A DNA stretch of 64,000 nt from Cognataquiflexum gelatinilyticum (GTDB lineage Bacteria; Bacteroidota; Bacteroidia; Cytophagales; Cyclobacteriaceae): NCBI RefSeq assembly GCF_024813435.1, contig NZ_JANAEZ010000007.1, positions 210,291-274,290 of the forward strand, read 5' to 3'. A program made the position numbers and the translations under genes. Below, in pieces: positions 17,220-26,846 of the stretch; position 1 is the first letter of the stretch; each line of letters starts with the position of its first letter. A model generated the notes under the pieces. It saw only the letters and a list, made by a program, of their open reading frames with translations, was not told the DNA's origin and ran no database searches.

Positions 17220-18998
17220 TTATTCTTGATTTTGGCGGATCAATTTCTTTCTATAGGCATGAAAAATTCTTGCTTTGGAGATAAATCCGATGTATTTGCC
17301 CGAGTCTGTAACAGGGAGGTTCCAGGCTCCTGATTTTTCGAACTTATCCATTACATTTTGCATATTTTCGTTACTGTTTATCACTTCAGGGGGAGAATGC
17401 ATCAGTTGCTTGACCTTCAGCGTTTTCTGACTTTCTGAGTCAAACATAAGCTCCCTGATATCATCCAAAGTCACTATTCCATTCAGGTCGCCGTACTCAT
17501 TCACTACTGGAAAAATGTTTCTTCTCGAAAGTTTTACCAATTCGCATAGGTCACCAAGACTTGCTTCCGGCGAAACAGGCAACAGATCATTTTCCATTAT
17601 TTTTTTAATGTCCATGAGTTCCAGGACCTCCTCATCCTTGGTGGAAGGAAGAAAGGTACCTTTTGCGATCAGTTGCTTTTTGTAAAGTGAATCCTTGTCA
17701 AAATAGGTGGTAGTGACAAAAGAAATGGAGGAAACAAGCATCAACGGAATCAAAAGTTCATACCCACCTGTCAACTCTGCGATTAAAAATATCGCTGATA
17801 GCGGAGAGTGCTGCACCCCGCTCATCACCGCACACATGCCGACCAATGTAAATGAAGCCAATGGAAGTTCAATCGGCAGGTTCAAAAGGTTGGCAGAATA
17901 AGCGAACAGAAAACCGGCAATTCCACCTACAAACAAAGAAGGAGCAAAAACACCACCACTTCCTCCGGTACCGATTGTGATGGCAGATGCAATGGGCTTG
18001 ATCAAAATAATCATTGAAAGAAACAGAATAATGAAATAAGGATTATCTATTTCTGAGAAAAAAGGACTCTTCGAAAGGATATTATTGGGTTGGCCGGAGA
18101 CTAGATGATTGAGGGTATCATATCCTTCGCCATAGATGGGAGGAAAAATAAACAGGATCAAACCCAAAAACGCCCCACCGTAAAGAAGTTTAAGGAAAGG
18201 CTCATCGAATCTATCAAGAAATCCTTCTGTACTTAAGATAGTTCTACTAAAATATAGCGAAACAAAACCAGTAAAAACAGCCAAGCCAAAGTAATATGGT
18301 ACATGGGAGGCCACAAATTCTTCGGATATCGAAAAGTTGAACATACTCTCATTACCCTGCAAAAGAATTGATGTGAGAGCTCCGGTAACCGAAGCTATCA
18401 ATAGGGGAATAAAGCTGCCGATACTTACTTCCATAAGTATAACTTCTATAGCAAATATTACCGCACCGATAGGGGCCCCGAAGATTGCGGATATCGCTCC
18501 GGCTGCACCACATCCAATCAAAAGGGTTCTTTTTTTGGCATTTAGGTGCATCAATACTCCAATATTTGAACCAATTGCAGAACCCGTTACGACAATAGGC
18601 GCTTCCAATCCTACTGAACCTCCAAATCCAACTGTCAGTGCAGAAGTAATCACCCGGCTGTACATTTTGACCCTCGGGATTAAACTTCCTTTTTTGGAAA
18701 TGATATATAGGATATCGGGGATTCCATGCCCACCCTTGTCTTTGAGGACGTAGGTCCCTATGAGGTAAGCAAGAGAAATTCCGATGATAGGATAAACGAT
18801 GTAGAAAAAATTGGCATATTCCTCATAAAAACTGTTGGTGAGAAAGTGCTGTATAGCATGGACCAAGCCTTTGAGAATCACTGCAGCCACGCCGGAAACA
18901 ATACCGATTACCCCACTTACGATTAAAACAAAGTTTTTTGTACTGAGGTGGCGGATCCTCCAAATTAAAAATCGTGTTATGTAATCAGTTTTTGCCAA
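17220..18998 (-). CDS. CLC-family chloride channel/antiporter with C-terminal CBS pair
   Basis: 592 residues. The first 440 or so form the CLC membrane domain, with about ten hydrophobic helices. Signature segments are GGHGIPDI (for GSGIP), GLEAP (for GREGP, retaining the gating Glu), and GGVFAPSLF (for GxFxP). Two CBS domains follow, one containing DLCELVKLSRRNIFPVVNE and the other ENMQNVMDKFEKSGAWNLPV, ending near the C-terminus; such pairs sense adenine nucleotides or ionic strength. The protein should move Cl- across the inner membrane, either passively or in exchange for H+. It is preceded upstream by the M28 peptidase gene after 40 bp on the same strand. Confidence 0.93.
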   Translation of the reverse strand: MAKTDYITRFLIWRIRHLSTKNFVLIVSGVIGIVSGVAAVILKGLVHAIQHFLTNSFYEEYANFFYIVYPIIGISLAYLIGTYVLKDKGGHGIPDILYIISKKGSLIPRVKMYSRVITSALTVGFGGSVGLEAPIVVTGSAIGSNIGVLMHLNAKKRTLLIGCGAAGAISAIFGAPIGAVIFAIEVILMEVSIGSFIPLLIASVTGALTSILLQGNESMFNFSISEEFVASHVPYYFGLAVFTGFVSLYFSRTILSTEGFLDRFDEPFLKLLYGGAFLGLILFIFPPIYGEGYDTLNHLVSGQPNNILSKSPFFSEIDNPYFIILFLSMIILIKPIASAITIGTGGSGGVFAPSLFVGGIAGFLFAYSANLLNLPIELPLASFTLVGMCAVMSGVQHSPLSAIFLIAELTGGYELLIPLMLVSSISFVTTTYFDKDSLYKKQLIAKGTFLPSTKDEEVLELMDIKKIMENDLLPVSPEASLGDLCELVKLSRRNIFPVVNEYGDLNGIVTLDDIRELMFDSESQKTLKVKQLMHSPPEVINSNENMQNVMDKFEKSGAWNLPVTDSGKYIGFISKARIFHAYRKKLIRQNQE

Positions 18999-19038
18999 TC
19001 CTATCTATTGATTTTCAATCAAATGTATCCATTTCATT

Positions 19039-19947
19039 TTATTCTTTATTCAAGTTTCGGTCAAAAGCAATGATAATATCCAAAATCAATTCAACTGCGC
19101 CACTATAAAATTCCGGCTGAATCCTTTCAAATGTATCAGTCACTTTGTGATAATCTTCATGGTCTTCTACTCCAAAGTAAATGAAAGGGATCCTGTTTTT
19201 GTGAAATTGGGAATGGTCCGATGCATTGGTCCAATCAGCTTTTTGACCGGGAACATCATGTCCAAATAATAATTTTGGAAACCGTCCTTCCGCAACATTT
19301 TCTATTATAGGCTTCAGTTGGGGATAATGGTAAGTCCCTACAGCATATATTTCGCCGTCAACATTTCTGCTGATCATATCCATGTTGATATTCAGAACAG
19401 TCTGTTCAATTGGAAAAGGGAAATCATCCACCAAAGCTTTTGCTCCCTGATGACCCATTTCTTCAGCATCCAAAGCGACAAATAACATAGAGTGGTTAGG
19501 TCGGTTTTTGGAAAAGTACTCGGCTAATGCCAATACAGCACCTGTTCCCGAGGCATTGTCATCGGCGCCGTTGAATATTTGTTCCCCATTCTTACCAATA
19601 TGGTCATAATGGGCCATAATAACAATTAGCTTCTCTGTTTCTTTGCCTCCGACGAAGCCAACAATATTGGCAGCATTCTCATAAAGCTTGCCTTCTCTGT
19701 TGTTTTGAAAATCAAAATATTGGATAAAATCAGGATACTGAGATTTCAGCCCCAATTCCCTGAACCTCTCCTGAATGTACTTCCTGGCTTTCAAACTGCC
19801 CTCTGAGAGTGGTTTTCTCCCACCGAGTTCATCGGAAGAAAGGTATTCAATGTCATTGAGCAATTTGCTTTGGTCGATTTTTTGTGCTCTCAATCCCAAT
19901 GGGGCTATGAGAAAAAATAACATCAAAAATTTCAATAAATTAAGCAT
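19039..19947 (-). CDS. Secreted M28 family zinc aminopeptidase
   Basis: 302 residues with a signal peptide (MLNLLKFLMLFFLIAPLGLRAQ). The two-zinc ligand set of family M28 is complete: His in MAHYDHIG, Asp in FNGADDNASG, Glu pair in ALDAEEMGHQG, Asp in NMDMISRN, and His in SDHSQFHKN. Members remove N-terminal residues from peptides outside the cytoplasm. The neighbouring gene at 20021 diverges from it by 73 bp. The CLC gene follows on the same strand but a functional link is not expected. Confidence 0.92.
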   Translation of the reverse strand: MLNLLKFLMLFFLIAPLGLRAQKIDQSKLLNDIEYLSSDELGGRKPLSEGSLKARKYIQERFRELGLKSQYPDFIQYFDFQNNREGKLYENAANIVGFVGGKETEKLIVIMAHYDHIGKNGEQIFNGADDNASGTGAVLALAEYFSKNRPNHSMLFVALDAEEMGHQGAKALVDDFPFPIEQTVLNINMDMISRNVDGEIYAVGTYHYPQLKPIIENVAEGRFPKLLFGHDVPGQKADWTNASDHSQFHKNRIPFIYFGVEDHEDYHKVTDTFERIQPEFYSGAVELILDIIIAFDRNLNKE

Positions 19948-20020
19948 ATGTCTTTTTAAATTGGTCCGTTATGTATATTCGTAAAAATAGTAAGATATAA
20001 TCGCTCGAATCTTAACACCT

Positions 20021-21010
20021 ATGAAATATCTTTTTGCCTTGCTGATGGTTTTTGCTTTTGTAAGACCAAGTATGGCTCAAAATGCCCTTCCTGAAACCTT
20101 TTTGGATGGGAAATCCATTGTTCTTATTTCAAATTCACCCCAAGCCCGACCTTCCTTTTCTTGGGAAACATTGGCACATGAAATCCATCCGGCTTTGGTA
20201 TTAGCCGGTGGAGATCCGGTAGCCTATTATGAATTAGAAGATGTTGCCATCTCCGAAGAGGTACAGGCGGGTTTTGCCGCAATGTTTGCCAAAAGGATGA
20301 TTTCTTCTATCGTGATCCTTACCAGAAAAGCCAATGGAAACACAGTATTGAACATTGGACCTTTTACCAACAATAAAAACATGATCCCTACCAACGGTAT
20401 GTGGAGTATGGATGCAAAAGAAATAGGTCAGATGAAGGAGTCTTTGGCTACAATTGGCCTAAATATTAAATCCAAGAACCTGATGGTTTTGGAAGTTCCT
20501 GAGTTTCCGTCAGGCGCCAATGCCACCGCATCTGCTGCCCAAAGATACCTTAATAGAAATCCACTGAACCTTGATGTTTTCAAGTTGGGAATTCCATTAT
20601 CTGGAGCTGCTGGCGAAAGTGGTTACTTAAATACATTTAGATATGACCTTTTGGGAAAATCCGAGGAGAGTATACTTGCGGAGCAGAATGAGGAAAGGAA
20701 TGGTTTGCAGGCGATTTTCACACAACTGTATCCTCATCAAGTGGAGTTTCTCAGCAGTCCCAGGACCGATGCAGACTTGATCAAAGACAAGGTACAGTTT
20801 GTCCTGATGAGGATAGAAGCAAGAGAAAGTGACCTGATGCAGAATATGGGTTTACCCACAGATAGTCTTACTGATGGAGACAGGATTGTGGTCAAATATT
20901 ACATCCGATTCTTGGTAAGAAATGAATTATATATCGGTCCTGTATGGGACGCAGACCCTGATTGGAGGGTATCATTGGGCAATTTTCTAAATAACCTGAA
21001 AATAAAATGA
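20021..21010 (+). CDS. Secreted protein of unknown function
   Basis: 329 residues with a signal peptide (MKYLFALLMVFAFVRPSMAQ). The mature part is mixed alpha/beta with no recognised motif. It starts with a hydrophobic strand (KSIVLISNSPQARP) and ends with a helical, acidic segment and a WDADPDWRVSLGNFL motif. There are no repeats, transmembrane helices or cysteine clusters. It looks like a conserved Cytophagales periplasmic protein, but that is only an impression. It is monocistronic, and a palindromic terminator overlaps its stop codon. Confidence 0.7.
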   Translation: MKYLFALLMVFAFVRPSMAQNALPETFLDGKSIVLISNSPQARPSFSWETLAHEIHPALVLAGGDPVAYYELEDVAISEEVQAGFAAMFAKRMISSIVILTRKANGNTVLNIGPFTNNKNMIPTNGMWSMDAKEIGQMKESLATIGLNIKSKNLMVLEVPEFPSGANATASAAQRYLNRNPLNLDVFKLGIPLSGAAGESGYLNTFRYDLLGKSEESILAEQNEERNGLQAIFTQLYPHQVEFLSSPRTDADLIKDKVQFVLMRIEARESDLMQNMGLPTDSLTDGDRIVVKYYIRFLVRNELYIGPVWDADPDWRVSLGNFLNNLKIK

Positions 21011-21031
21011 GCCCTTCGAAGGGCTCTTTAA
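21009..21031 (+). terminator. Intrinsic terminator overlapping the stop codon
   Basis: A perfect palindrome GAGCCCTTCGAAGGGCTC begins inside the TGA stop at 21008-21010 and is followed by TTTA. Confidence 0.7.
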
Positions 21032-21291
21032 AAATTACAGCTGACTGTAGTGGTGACCAAACACTCTCTGCTATTTATCTATTTGACTTGAAATTCTTCG
21101 GTTGATTGGATTCAAGTTTTTATTTTTTAAATCTGTAAGTCTTTTTGGCAAATTTAATTGTGCAACAATTTTATCCTTTTTCAATAAACTCAAGAGAAGT
21201 TTATGTGTATAAGAGTAAAATTTTTGAACAAATCTAATCGTAATCATTTCCTAAATCCAATTGAAAAAATCTATCAGACATTTAGGAAATT

Positions 21292-21873
21292 TTAATATAA
21301 ATCTTCTTTTACAAAAGGTATCAAAGCCAAAATAACTGCCTGTTGGTAATAATTTTTCCTATCAAGCGCCCCTTTTGTCAAAATACCCACTGCACCATCA
21401 TTTTCCTTGGAATTTTCCCTGTTGAAAAAAGCATCATCAGCTGCTCCAAGTTCCATCCCGCCATCTACCATATCGGCAATGGCTTTTGGAAGGAAGAATA
21501 TGGAAGTTTTTGCTTTACCTATTTTTCCATTCCTATCCAAGACCACAACCCATGCAAAAGCAGCCATTTCTCCCTGGAATTTTTCCACACCACCTTCAAT
21601 ACCTACCCAAAAATCTGCCTCTGGAAACACTGCTTTAGAATTTTTTGCACGGTTAAATGCCCCTTTGTAAGTCTGTTCATCGCCTACTGGCTGTGCTTCC
21701 ACATCTGAGCTTACATTTAACCCTTCTACGAGATAAGTTCCTTCAAATACTTGGTGAAAACCACTATTGGTGCAATTGATTTTAACTGGATTTCTACTTC
21801 CTACAATTACTAAATTCTGCCTTTGTTGATCTTGGATATTCTTTCTTTTTGGAAAACTCATTGGTCCAGTCAT
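21292..21873 (-). CDS. yjjX: Inosine/xanthosine triphosphatase, YjjX family
   Basis: 193 residues. After a short leader it starts the family motif VIVGSRNPVKINC, and it continues with VGIEGGVEKFQG and a C-terminal region with GILTKGALDRKNYY, both typical of YjjX/NTPase proteins. The enzyme hydrolyses non-canonical ITP/XTP to keep the nucleotide pool clean. The start may be the ATG at 21873 or the one four codons later. It lies 54 bp downstream of the yebC-like gene on the same strand, a possible two-gene unit. Confidence 0.88.
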   Translation of the reverse strand: MTGPMSFPKRKNIQDQQRQNLVIVGSRNPVKINCTNSGFHQVFEGTYLVEGLNVSSDVEAQPVGDEQTYKGAFNRAKNSKAVFPEADFWVGIEGGVEKFQGEMAAFAWVVVLDRNGKIGKAKTSIFFLPKAIADMVDGGMELGAADDAFFNRENSKENDGAVGILTKGALDRKNYYQQAVILALIPFVKEDLY

Positions 21874-21927
21874 GGATGATCAGCGGTAAAGATTAAAATT
21901 ATGTGAATTGGTGGTGAAGGTATAGTT

Positions 21928-22635
21928 TTAAGCAACGTTGGTAAATACTTGGTTGACATCATCGTCTTCCTCAAGTCTTTCTATCATTTTGTTTATTTCC
22001 TCTTCCTGTTCTTCGGTGAGTTCGACAGTGGTGGAGGGGAACCATTGGAAGTCTGCGTTGATTACTTCAATATGCTTGTCTTCAAGTGCTTTTTGCATTT
22101 TTCCAAAATCCTCAAATTCTGTGTATGCAAAAATTTCACCCTCATTTTCAGCAATTTCTTCTAATCCATGGTCGATCAGTTCTAGCTCCAACTCTTCTAT
22201 GTCAAGGTCTTTTTGTGCAAATCGGAATACTGCTTTTTTGGTAAACATAAAGCTGACTGAACCTGAGGTTCCTAGAGATCCGCCGGATTTGGTAAAATAA
22301 CTTCTGATATTGGCTACAGTCCTGTTGATATTGTCTGTGGAGGTTTCGATGATTACAGCTACGCCATAGGGTCCATAACCTTCATAGACAATCTCTTCAT
22401 AGTTTTTTTCATCCTTGTTGGAAGCTCTTTTGATAGCAGCCTCGATCCTATCCTTTGGCATCGAAGCGCCTTTTGCGTTTTGGATGACGGTTCGGAGCTT
22501 TGTGTTATTTGCCGGATCCGGACCGCCTGCTTTGACGGCCATTACAATTTCTTTTCCAAGGCGGGTAAATACCTTGGACATCTGGCTCCAACGTTTAAAT
22601 TTTCTTTCTTTCCTAAATTCAAATGCTCTTCCCAT
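21928..22635 (-). CDS. YebC/PmpR family protein
   Basis: 235 residues, normal length. The N-terminus MGRAFEFRKERKFKRWSQM and the segment AVKAGGPDPANNTKLRTVIQ are diagnostic of the family. The second and third domains follow with EGYGPYGVAVIIETSTDN and the acidic EEQEEEINKMIERLEEDDD tail. Family members were described as transcriptional regulators; recent work links YebC-type proteins to translation of proline-rich stretches, so the role should be left open. Cytoplasmic. Confidence 0.95.
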   Translation of the reverse strand: MGRAFEFRKERKFKRWSQMSKVFTRLGKEIVMAVKAGGPDPANNTKLRTVIQNAKGASMPKDRIEAAIKRASNKDEKNYEEIVYEGYGPYGVAVIIETSTDNINRTVANIRSYFTKSGGSLGTSGSVSFMFTKKAVFRFAQKDLDIEELELELIDHGLEEIAENEGEIFAYTEFEDFGKMQKALEDKHIEVINADFQWFPSTTVELTEEQEEEINKMIERLEEDDDVNQVFTNVA

Positions 22636-22787
22636 TGCTGATCTGTTTTAAAAGGTGGGTAAAATTAATAAATCTTTTTAAAGTGCCTAAAACAAAGAAA
22701 ACCAATGCCAACAAATCTTCTTAGAACGGTAATCCTAAGTCAAAATTTAATAGATTTACTGATATTTTGAATCCAATAACTTTTATC

Positions 22788-24131
22788 ATGAGCCAATCTG
22801 AAAACCTGCCCATTCCCAATATTCCACAACCGAAACATAAAAGGATTGTAATCGTCGGAGCCGGATTTGCTGGACTAAAAATCGCCCAAAAGCTTGCCCA
22901 TACCGATTATCAGATAGTGTTGTTTGATAAAAACAATTATCACCAATTCCAACCCTTGCTTTATCAGGTCGCAACGGCGGCACTTTCACCAAGTGCTGTT
23001 TCATTTCCCCTGAGAAGGATTTTTCACAAAATAGATAATGTGGTCTTTAGAATGGCAGTGGTGAGGGAAATAGATAAAGAAAAGAAAACCATCTATACCA
23101 ACCTGGGAACAATACAATATGACTATTTGGTCTTGTCCCAAGGTGCCAATACCAATTATTTCGGCAACCAGAATATCCAAAAATTCTGTGCTCCCATGAA
23201 GTCCACTTCTGAGGCTTTATATATCCGAAATAAAATCATCTCCAACTATGAGCGAGCGGTCAACATTGCTGATGAAGATGAACGAAAGCCGATCATGAAT
23301 GTCGTCATTGTGGGCGGCGGGGCCACAGGGGTGGAGCTTGCGGGATCTATAGCGGAATTGAGAAATAAAGTCCTACCCAAAGACTATCCCCAGTTATCCT
23401 TTAAAAACATGCGTGTCATCCTTGTCGAGTCCGGTGGTTCTTTGCTCAGTGGTTTGACGCCAAAATCCAGGGAAAAAGCACTTCAATACCTTCAGGAGCT
23501 CGGTGTAGAAGTCATGCTCAATACGCGGGTGGAGGATTACGATGGGTTTATTGTTAAACTTCTTGACAAAGAACCTATCAAAACCTTGACTTTACTTTGG
23601 GCCGCCGGCATAAAAGCCAATTCGCTTATTGGTGTTGAAGACGATCAAAAAGCGCCAAATGGGAGATTGTTGGTCGACGAATTCAATAAGATGGTCAATG
23701 AACAAGACATTTATGTAGTTGGCGACCAATGTGTGCAGAAGGAAGAAAAATTTCCAAATGGACATCCTCAAGTAGCGCAGGTAGCGATACAGCAAGCTGC
23801 CAATCTTGCCAAAAACTTCAAAAATGAACTGAAAGGCAAACCTTGGATACCATTTAAATACAATGACCTTGGATCCATGGCAACGATAGGTAAAAAGATG
23901 GCCGTAGTAGATTTGCCATTTGTGAGTTTTCAAGGTTCGTTTGCTTGGCTGGTATGGCTGTTTGTCCACCTAATGGCAATCTTGGGAGTTAAAAACAAGC
24001 TTATGGTTTTCCTTACTTGGTCTTGGAAATACCTCTCTTTTGACCCAAGCCTGAGGCTTTTGATCAGGCCCCGTTATGTCAAGGAATTTAAAAGACAATG
24101 GATGCTTGAAGAAAAGGATTATGAAGATTGA
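22788..24131 (+). CDS. ndh: Type II NADH dehydrogenase (NDH-2)
   Basis: About 447 residues from the ATG at 22788 (MSQSENLP), preferred to an in-frame ATG 21 bp upstream. It transfers electrons from NADH to quinone without pumping protons. The FAD fold is VIVGAGFAGLKIAQKL (about residues 21-36) and the NADH fold is VIVGGGATGVELAGS (about 168-182). Residues ATAALSPSAVSFPLRR and the AQVAIQQAANLAKN motif near the FAD/quinone site are present. The C-terminal hydrophobic segment (AWLVWLFVHLMAILG) provides membrane attachment. Monocistronic. Confidence 0.93.
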   Translation: MSQSENLPIPNIPQPKHKRIVIVGAGFAGLKIAQKLAHTDYQIVLFDKNNYHQFQPLLYQVATAALSPSAVSFPLRRIFHKIDNVVFRMAVVREIDKEKKTIYTNLGTIQYDYLVLSQGANTNYFGNQNIQKFCAPMKSTSEALYIRNKIISNYERAVNIADEDERKPIMNVVIVGGGATGVELAGSIAELRNKVLPKDYPQLSFKNMRVILVESGGSLLSGLTPKSREKALQYLQELGVEVMLNTRVEDYDGFIVKLLDKEPIKTLTLLWAAGIKANSLIGVEDDQKAPNGRLLVDEFNKMVNEQDIYVVGDQCVQKEEKFPNGHPQVAQVAIQQAANLAKNFKNELKGKPWIPFKYNDLGSMATIGKKMAVVDLPFVSFQGSFAWLVWLFVHLMAILGVKNKLMVFLTWSWKYLSFDPSLRLLIRPRYVKEFKRQWMLEEKDYED

Positions 24132-24239
24132 TGGCAGAATAAAATGCTTTTCTTTTTTCCCATTACCAAATCATTTTCAACGAAGCTGATTCGGTCTTCC
24201 TTTTTGATGGTTATATTTAAAACATAAAACCTCTTTTTT

Positions 24240-25139
24240 ATGAGAAACATACTTATCCTAGCCGCAATCCTTATCGGTGCAAGTTTCAATAACCCGACAG
24301 TAGGCCAATCAGCCAAAAAAAGAATCCAACCGGGTAGAATGTATAATTCTCAGGACACGCTTTTTTCGCCGATTTATGGATTTACTTCTCAGGTACCTGT
24401 TGGCTGGGTAGGAACCTTGCCGCGGGAAACGGAGGTTTTTTTATTGACGACAGGCAATGGAGGTTTTGGCGAAATTTATGTCTTTGGTAGGGCCGCAGTA
24501 GACCTTCAACAGCTTTCTGAGCTATGGAAGGAAGGGGTGGATGTCACAGATAAGTTAAGATTGAAAGCCATTGATCCAAAAATTTCAGATCAGATATTGC
24601 AGTCTGAAGTTGTAGCGGATGGGAATTATGTACAAAGACAATCAAGGGCCTTTGCTGCAACCAAATGTGGAAATCAGGGCACCTGTATCACTGTATTGGC
24701 AGTAGGGTCTGAGGAATCTTATGACAATGTTTCGAAAGCGGCCCTGCAATTATTACAGAAAGGTACTTTTGAACGCCCTTCTTTTGAGTCTCCTTATGAG
24801 AACTTTAATTGGAAGGAATTTCTTTCCAACAAGCTGATGATTACCTATGATGAAGTTTTGGGAGGTGCAAGGCAAACACAGATCAACCTTTGCGAAAATG
24901 GCACCTTCAATGCAAATGTTAAAAAAAGAGGCATCATGAGGAATGTCAATCCAGAATACAAAAACAGAATGAGGGGAAGTTGGACGGTAGAAGGAAAAGG
25001 GCCTGAAGCGATATTGAATCTTACTTTTGACAAAAAGGGGTTGAGTCCGTTGACCGTTCCACTTAAATTAAAGGATGAAGAACTTTTTGTCGGCGACGAG
25101 CGGTATTATGCAAGTGAGGCCACAGGATGTAAAAAATAA
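24240..25139 (+). CDS. Secreted protein of unknown function
   Basis: 299 residues with a signal peptide (MRNILILAAILIGASFNNPTVGQ). The mature protein has a first domain around YGFTSQVPVGWVGTLPRETEV, a pattern seen in small periplasmic domains that bind nothing known, one Cys pair (TKCGNQGTC near residue 141-149), and a C-terminal segment beginning KLMITYDEVLGGARQTQ that resembles a lipocalin/META-like beta domain. No family could be named. Its terminator is shared with the convergent gene downstream. Confidence 0.65.
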   Translation: MRNILILAAILIGASFNNPTVGQSAKKRIQPGRMYNSQDTLFSPIYGFTSQVPVGWVGTLPRETEVFLLTTGNGGFGEIYVFGRAAVDLQQLSELWKEGVDVTDKLRLKAIDPKISDQILQSEVVADGNYVQRQSRAFAATKCGNQGTCITVLAVGSEESYDNVSKAALQLLQKGTFERPSFESPYENFNWKEFLSNKLMITYDEVLGGARQTQINLCENGTFNANVKKRGIMRNVNPEYKNRMRGSWTVEGKGPEAILNLTFDKKGLSPLTVPLKLKDEELFVGDERYYASEATGCKK

Positions 25140-25155
25140 ACATCGAAACCAGAAA

Positions 25156-25187
25156 GATTTTCCGGGAAGAAACTTTTCCGGAAAATC
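25156..25187. terminator. Bidirectional hairpin between convergent genes
   Basis: A 10-bp perfect stem GATTTTCCGG / CCGGAAAATC with a 12-base loop lies just after the stop of the gene at 24240, and its right arm contains the first bases of the stop codon of the minus-strand gene at 25186. Confidence 0.65.
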
Positions 25188-25626
25188 ATATTTTCCCCAC
25201 CCTGTTGATGACCTGCGCAAGATAGGAATCAGGTATTCCTGACTCTTTTCCTCCTTTGAGAATCACTTTCCAATATTCTTCTTTAGGGAATAGGCCTTCC
25301 TTAGTGTTTTTGGATATAAAAACAAAAGCATTGATTTTTCCATTCTTTGTAAAAATCTCTTTTTCAACAAAGTCATATCCAGGTTCGGAGGTCAAGAAAT
25401 ATGCCTTATCCTCTTTTTGAATTTTGAAAATTAAGCCATAAACGGATTCATTTTCACTGAATACAATATTAGCCCTCGCTGATCCATCAGGATTAGGATG
25501 GTTGAATCGAAAGCCATGATGCGGCAAAACACCGATACCGATTTTAAATGGGTTGGTATGCAATCTTCCTTCCAAGGTGCTTGAATCCAGGTTGCTTGCA
25601 TACCCGAAATAATAGAAATTTTCCAT
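25186..25626 (-). CDS. Gamma-glutamylcyclotransferase-like (AIG2-like) protein
   Basis: 146 residues. The N-terminus MENFYYFGYASNLDSSTLEGRL matches the substrate-binding loop of the gamma-glutamylcyclotransferase fold (FYFGYGSNL), followed by RARGVLP-like GIGVLPHHGFRFNHP. Members cyclise gamma-glutamyl amino acids to 5-oxoproline or act on related conjugates. The catalytic Glu is probably in FSENESVYGLIFKI. The specific substrate cannot be told. Cytoplasmic, monocistronic. Confidence 0.8.
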   Translation of the reverse strand: MENFYYFGYASNLDSSTLEGRLHTNPFKIGIGVLPHHGFRFNHPNPDGSARANIVFSENESVYGLIFKIQKEDKAYFLTSEPGYDFVEKEIFTKNGKINAFVFISKNTKEGLFPKEEYWKVILKGGKESGIPDSYLAQVINRVGKI

Positions 25627-25796
25627 TTCCCAATTTAAGATTTGTTAACAGTATTTTCCAAAATAAGGATTAAACCATCTGTCTTTGCCTAAGTCTAATC
25701 ATCAAATTCACAGCTTAGAGATTCCACTGATTTGTCCGGGAAATCTAAATTTCTAAGATTATCATTTTAAAAAAATACTAAAAACAAAATAAAGAA

Positions 25797-26258
25797 ATGA
25801 AAAAGCTATTGATGATTGCAGCAATATTCACCTTGACATTTGCAGGGGCATTTGCCCAAAGAGGACAGGGTGGACCTCGAGGTGGACAGCAAAAAGAATC
25901 GTTGACCCCCGAACAGAGGGCCGAAAGGATTACCACGAAAATGACAGAAGAATTGGGACTATCTGAAGATCAAAAACAAAAGATCTACCAAATCAATCTC
26001 GAAAATGCCCAGAAAAGAGAAGCACAGAGAGCGGCGATGGAGGAGGAAAGAAAAGCAAAAAGAACAGAGATGCAGGCACAAAACCAGGTTCAAAATGAAC
26101 AGATTGAGGCTATTTTGACTCCTGAACAAAAAACCAAGTGGGAGGAAGTCAAAAAAGAAAACCGAAAAGAAATTCGAGAACGTAGTGGAAGCGGAAGAGG
26201 TCACCGTGGAGGCAAAGGTTCATCAGGAGGAAAAGGCAGCTCCGGAAGAAATATTTAA
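25797..26258 (+). CDS. Spy/CpxP-like periplasmic protein
   Basis: 153 residues with a signal peptide (MKKLLMIAAIFTLTFAGAFAQ). The mature part is almost all helix, with LTPEQRAERITTKMTEELGL and a second ILTPEQKTKWEEV, the LTxxQ repeats of the Spy/CpxP fold; Spy is an ATP-independent periplasmic chaperone. Many Glu, Lys, Arg and Gln residues make it very hydrophilic. The ends are Gly-rich: RGQGGPRGGQQ after the signal and SGSGRGHRGGKGSSGGKG at the C-terminus, a low-complexity tail not needed by the fold. Envelope stress regulation is plausible but not shown. Confidence 0.82.
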   Translation: MKKLLMIAAIFTLTFAGAFAQRGQGGPRGGQQKESLTPEQRAERITTKMTEELGLSEDQKQKIYQINLENAQKREAQRAAMEEERKAKRTEMQAQNQVQNEQIEAILTPEQKTKWEEVKKENRKEIRERSGSGRGHRGGKGSSGGKGSSGRNI

Positions 26259-26284
26259 AACAGATTGATTGGGTTTATTTGTAG

Positions 26285-26312
26285 AAAAAAGCAGGCCAAT
26301 GGTCTGCTTTTT
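26285..26312. terminator. Bidirectional intrinsic terminator
   Basis: Stem AAAAGCAGGCC / GGTCTGCTTTT (one G-T pair) with loop AAT, flanked by A-run and T-run, lies between the convergent Spy-like and lipocalin-like genes. Confidence 0.85.
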
Positions 26313-26328
26313 CTGGTTTATTCATTGC

Positions 26329-26820
26329 CTACTTGCGGAAATAAGTGATGGGACTGGTACTACAAAGCTCATTTGGTGCGCATTTGTATTCAAGTTGCAA
26401 TTGTGACTTTCTTTCTTTTAGTGCTATGGTGTATTCTCTTTCTATGTTCCAGTCCGATCCGACAAGGTTATCCGGTGCAGTATACCATACCGTACTCCCT
26501 TCAGGGAGCGTCAAAAATTGGTCTCCTGTAAGCGTCAAAACATTTCCTAATAACCGGTATGTTCCGTTTGTGATTGAATTATACCCAAGGTCCATGTTGT
26601 TATCTTGCTGTCGGGCCGTACTTCTGTTTTCAAAAGTTCCATCCTCCTTGAATTCATAGGTATCGACATAAAACAGTTGTGACTCTTGTTGATATCTACT
26701 CAATTCCCAAATTCCATGCAGATCTTGGAGACTAAAATTCTTGTCATCTTTTTCGATAAGATTACAAGAAAAAGTAATGAATAGGATTGAGATTAAGGCT
26801 AGTTTGGAAAATATTCTCAT
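26329..26820 (-). CDS. Lipocalin-like lipoprotein, tandem paralogue 2
   Basis: 163 residues. The signal ends in a lipobox (LFITFSCNLIEKDD), so Cys19 should be lipidated and the protein attached to the outer or inner membrane. The mature domain begins LHGIWELSRYQQESQLFYV and carries GTYRLLGNVLTL and ERKSQLQLEY, the strand pattern of lipocalin-like DUF families that measure or bind small ligands. It is closely related to its neighbour at 26847 (shared ITARQQD-like and STVWYT motifs), showing a local duplication. Ligand unknown. Confidence 0.78.
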   Translation of the reverse strand: MRIFSKLALISILFITFSCNLIEKDDKNFSLQDLHGIWELSRYQQESQLFYVDTYEFKEDGTFENRSTARQQDNNMDLGYNSITNGTYRLLGNVLTLTGDQFLTLPEGSTVWYTAPDNLVGSDWNIEREYTIALKERKSQLQLEYKCAPNELCSTSPITYFRK

Positions 26821-26846
26821 GAATTTGAGGTTTTATTTTAACTTAA

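Noticed and set aside
19961..19981. TTG plus TATATTCG upstream of the gene at 20021 as a promoter
   Set aside because: The gap between the two elements is about 10 bp, too short for the -33/-7 arrangement.
25797..26258. Gly-rich repeats in the Spy-like gene as a CRISPR or tandem-repeat array
   Set aside because: The repetition is only in the coding Gly/Ser/Lys tail, with no spacer-repeat structure.
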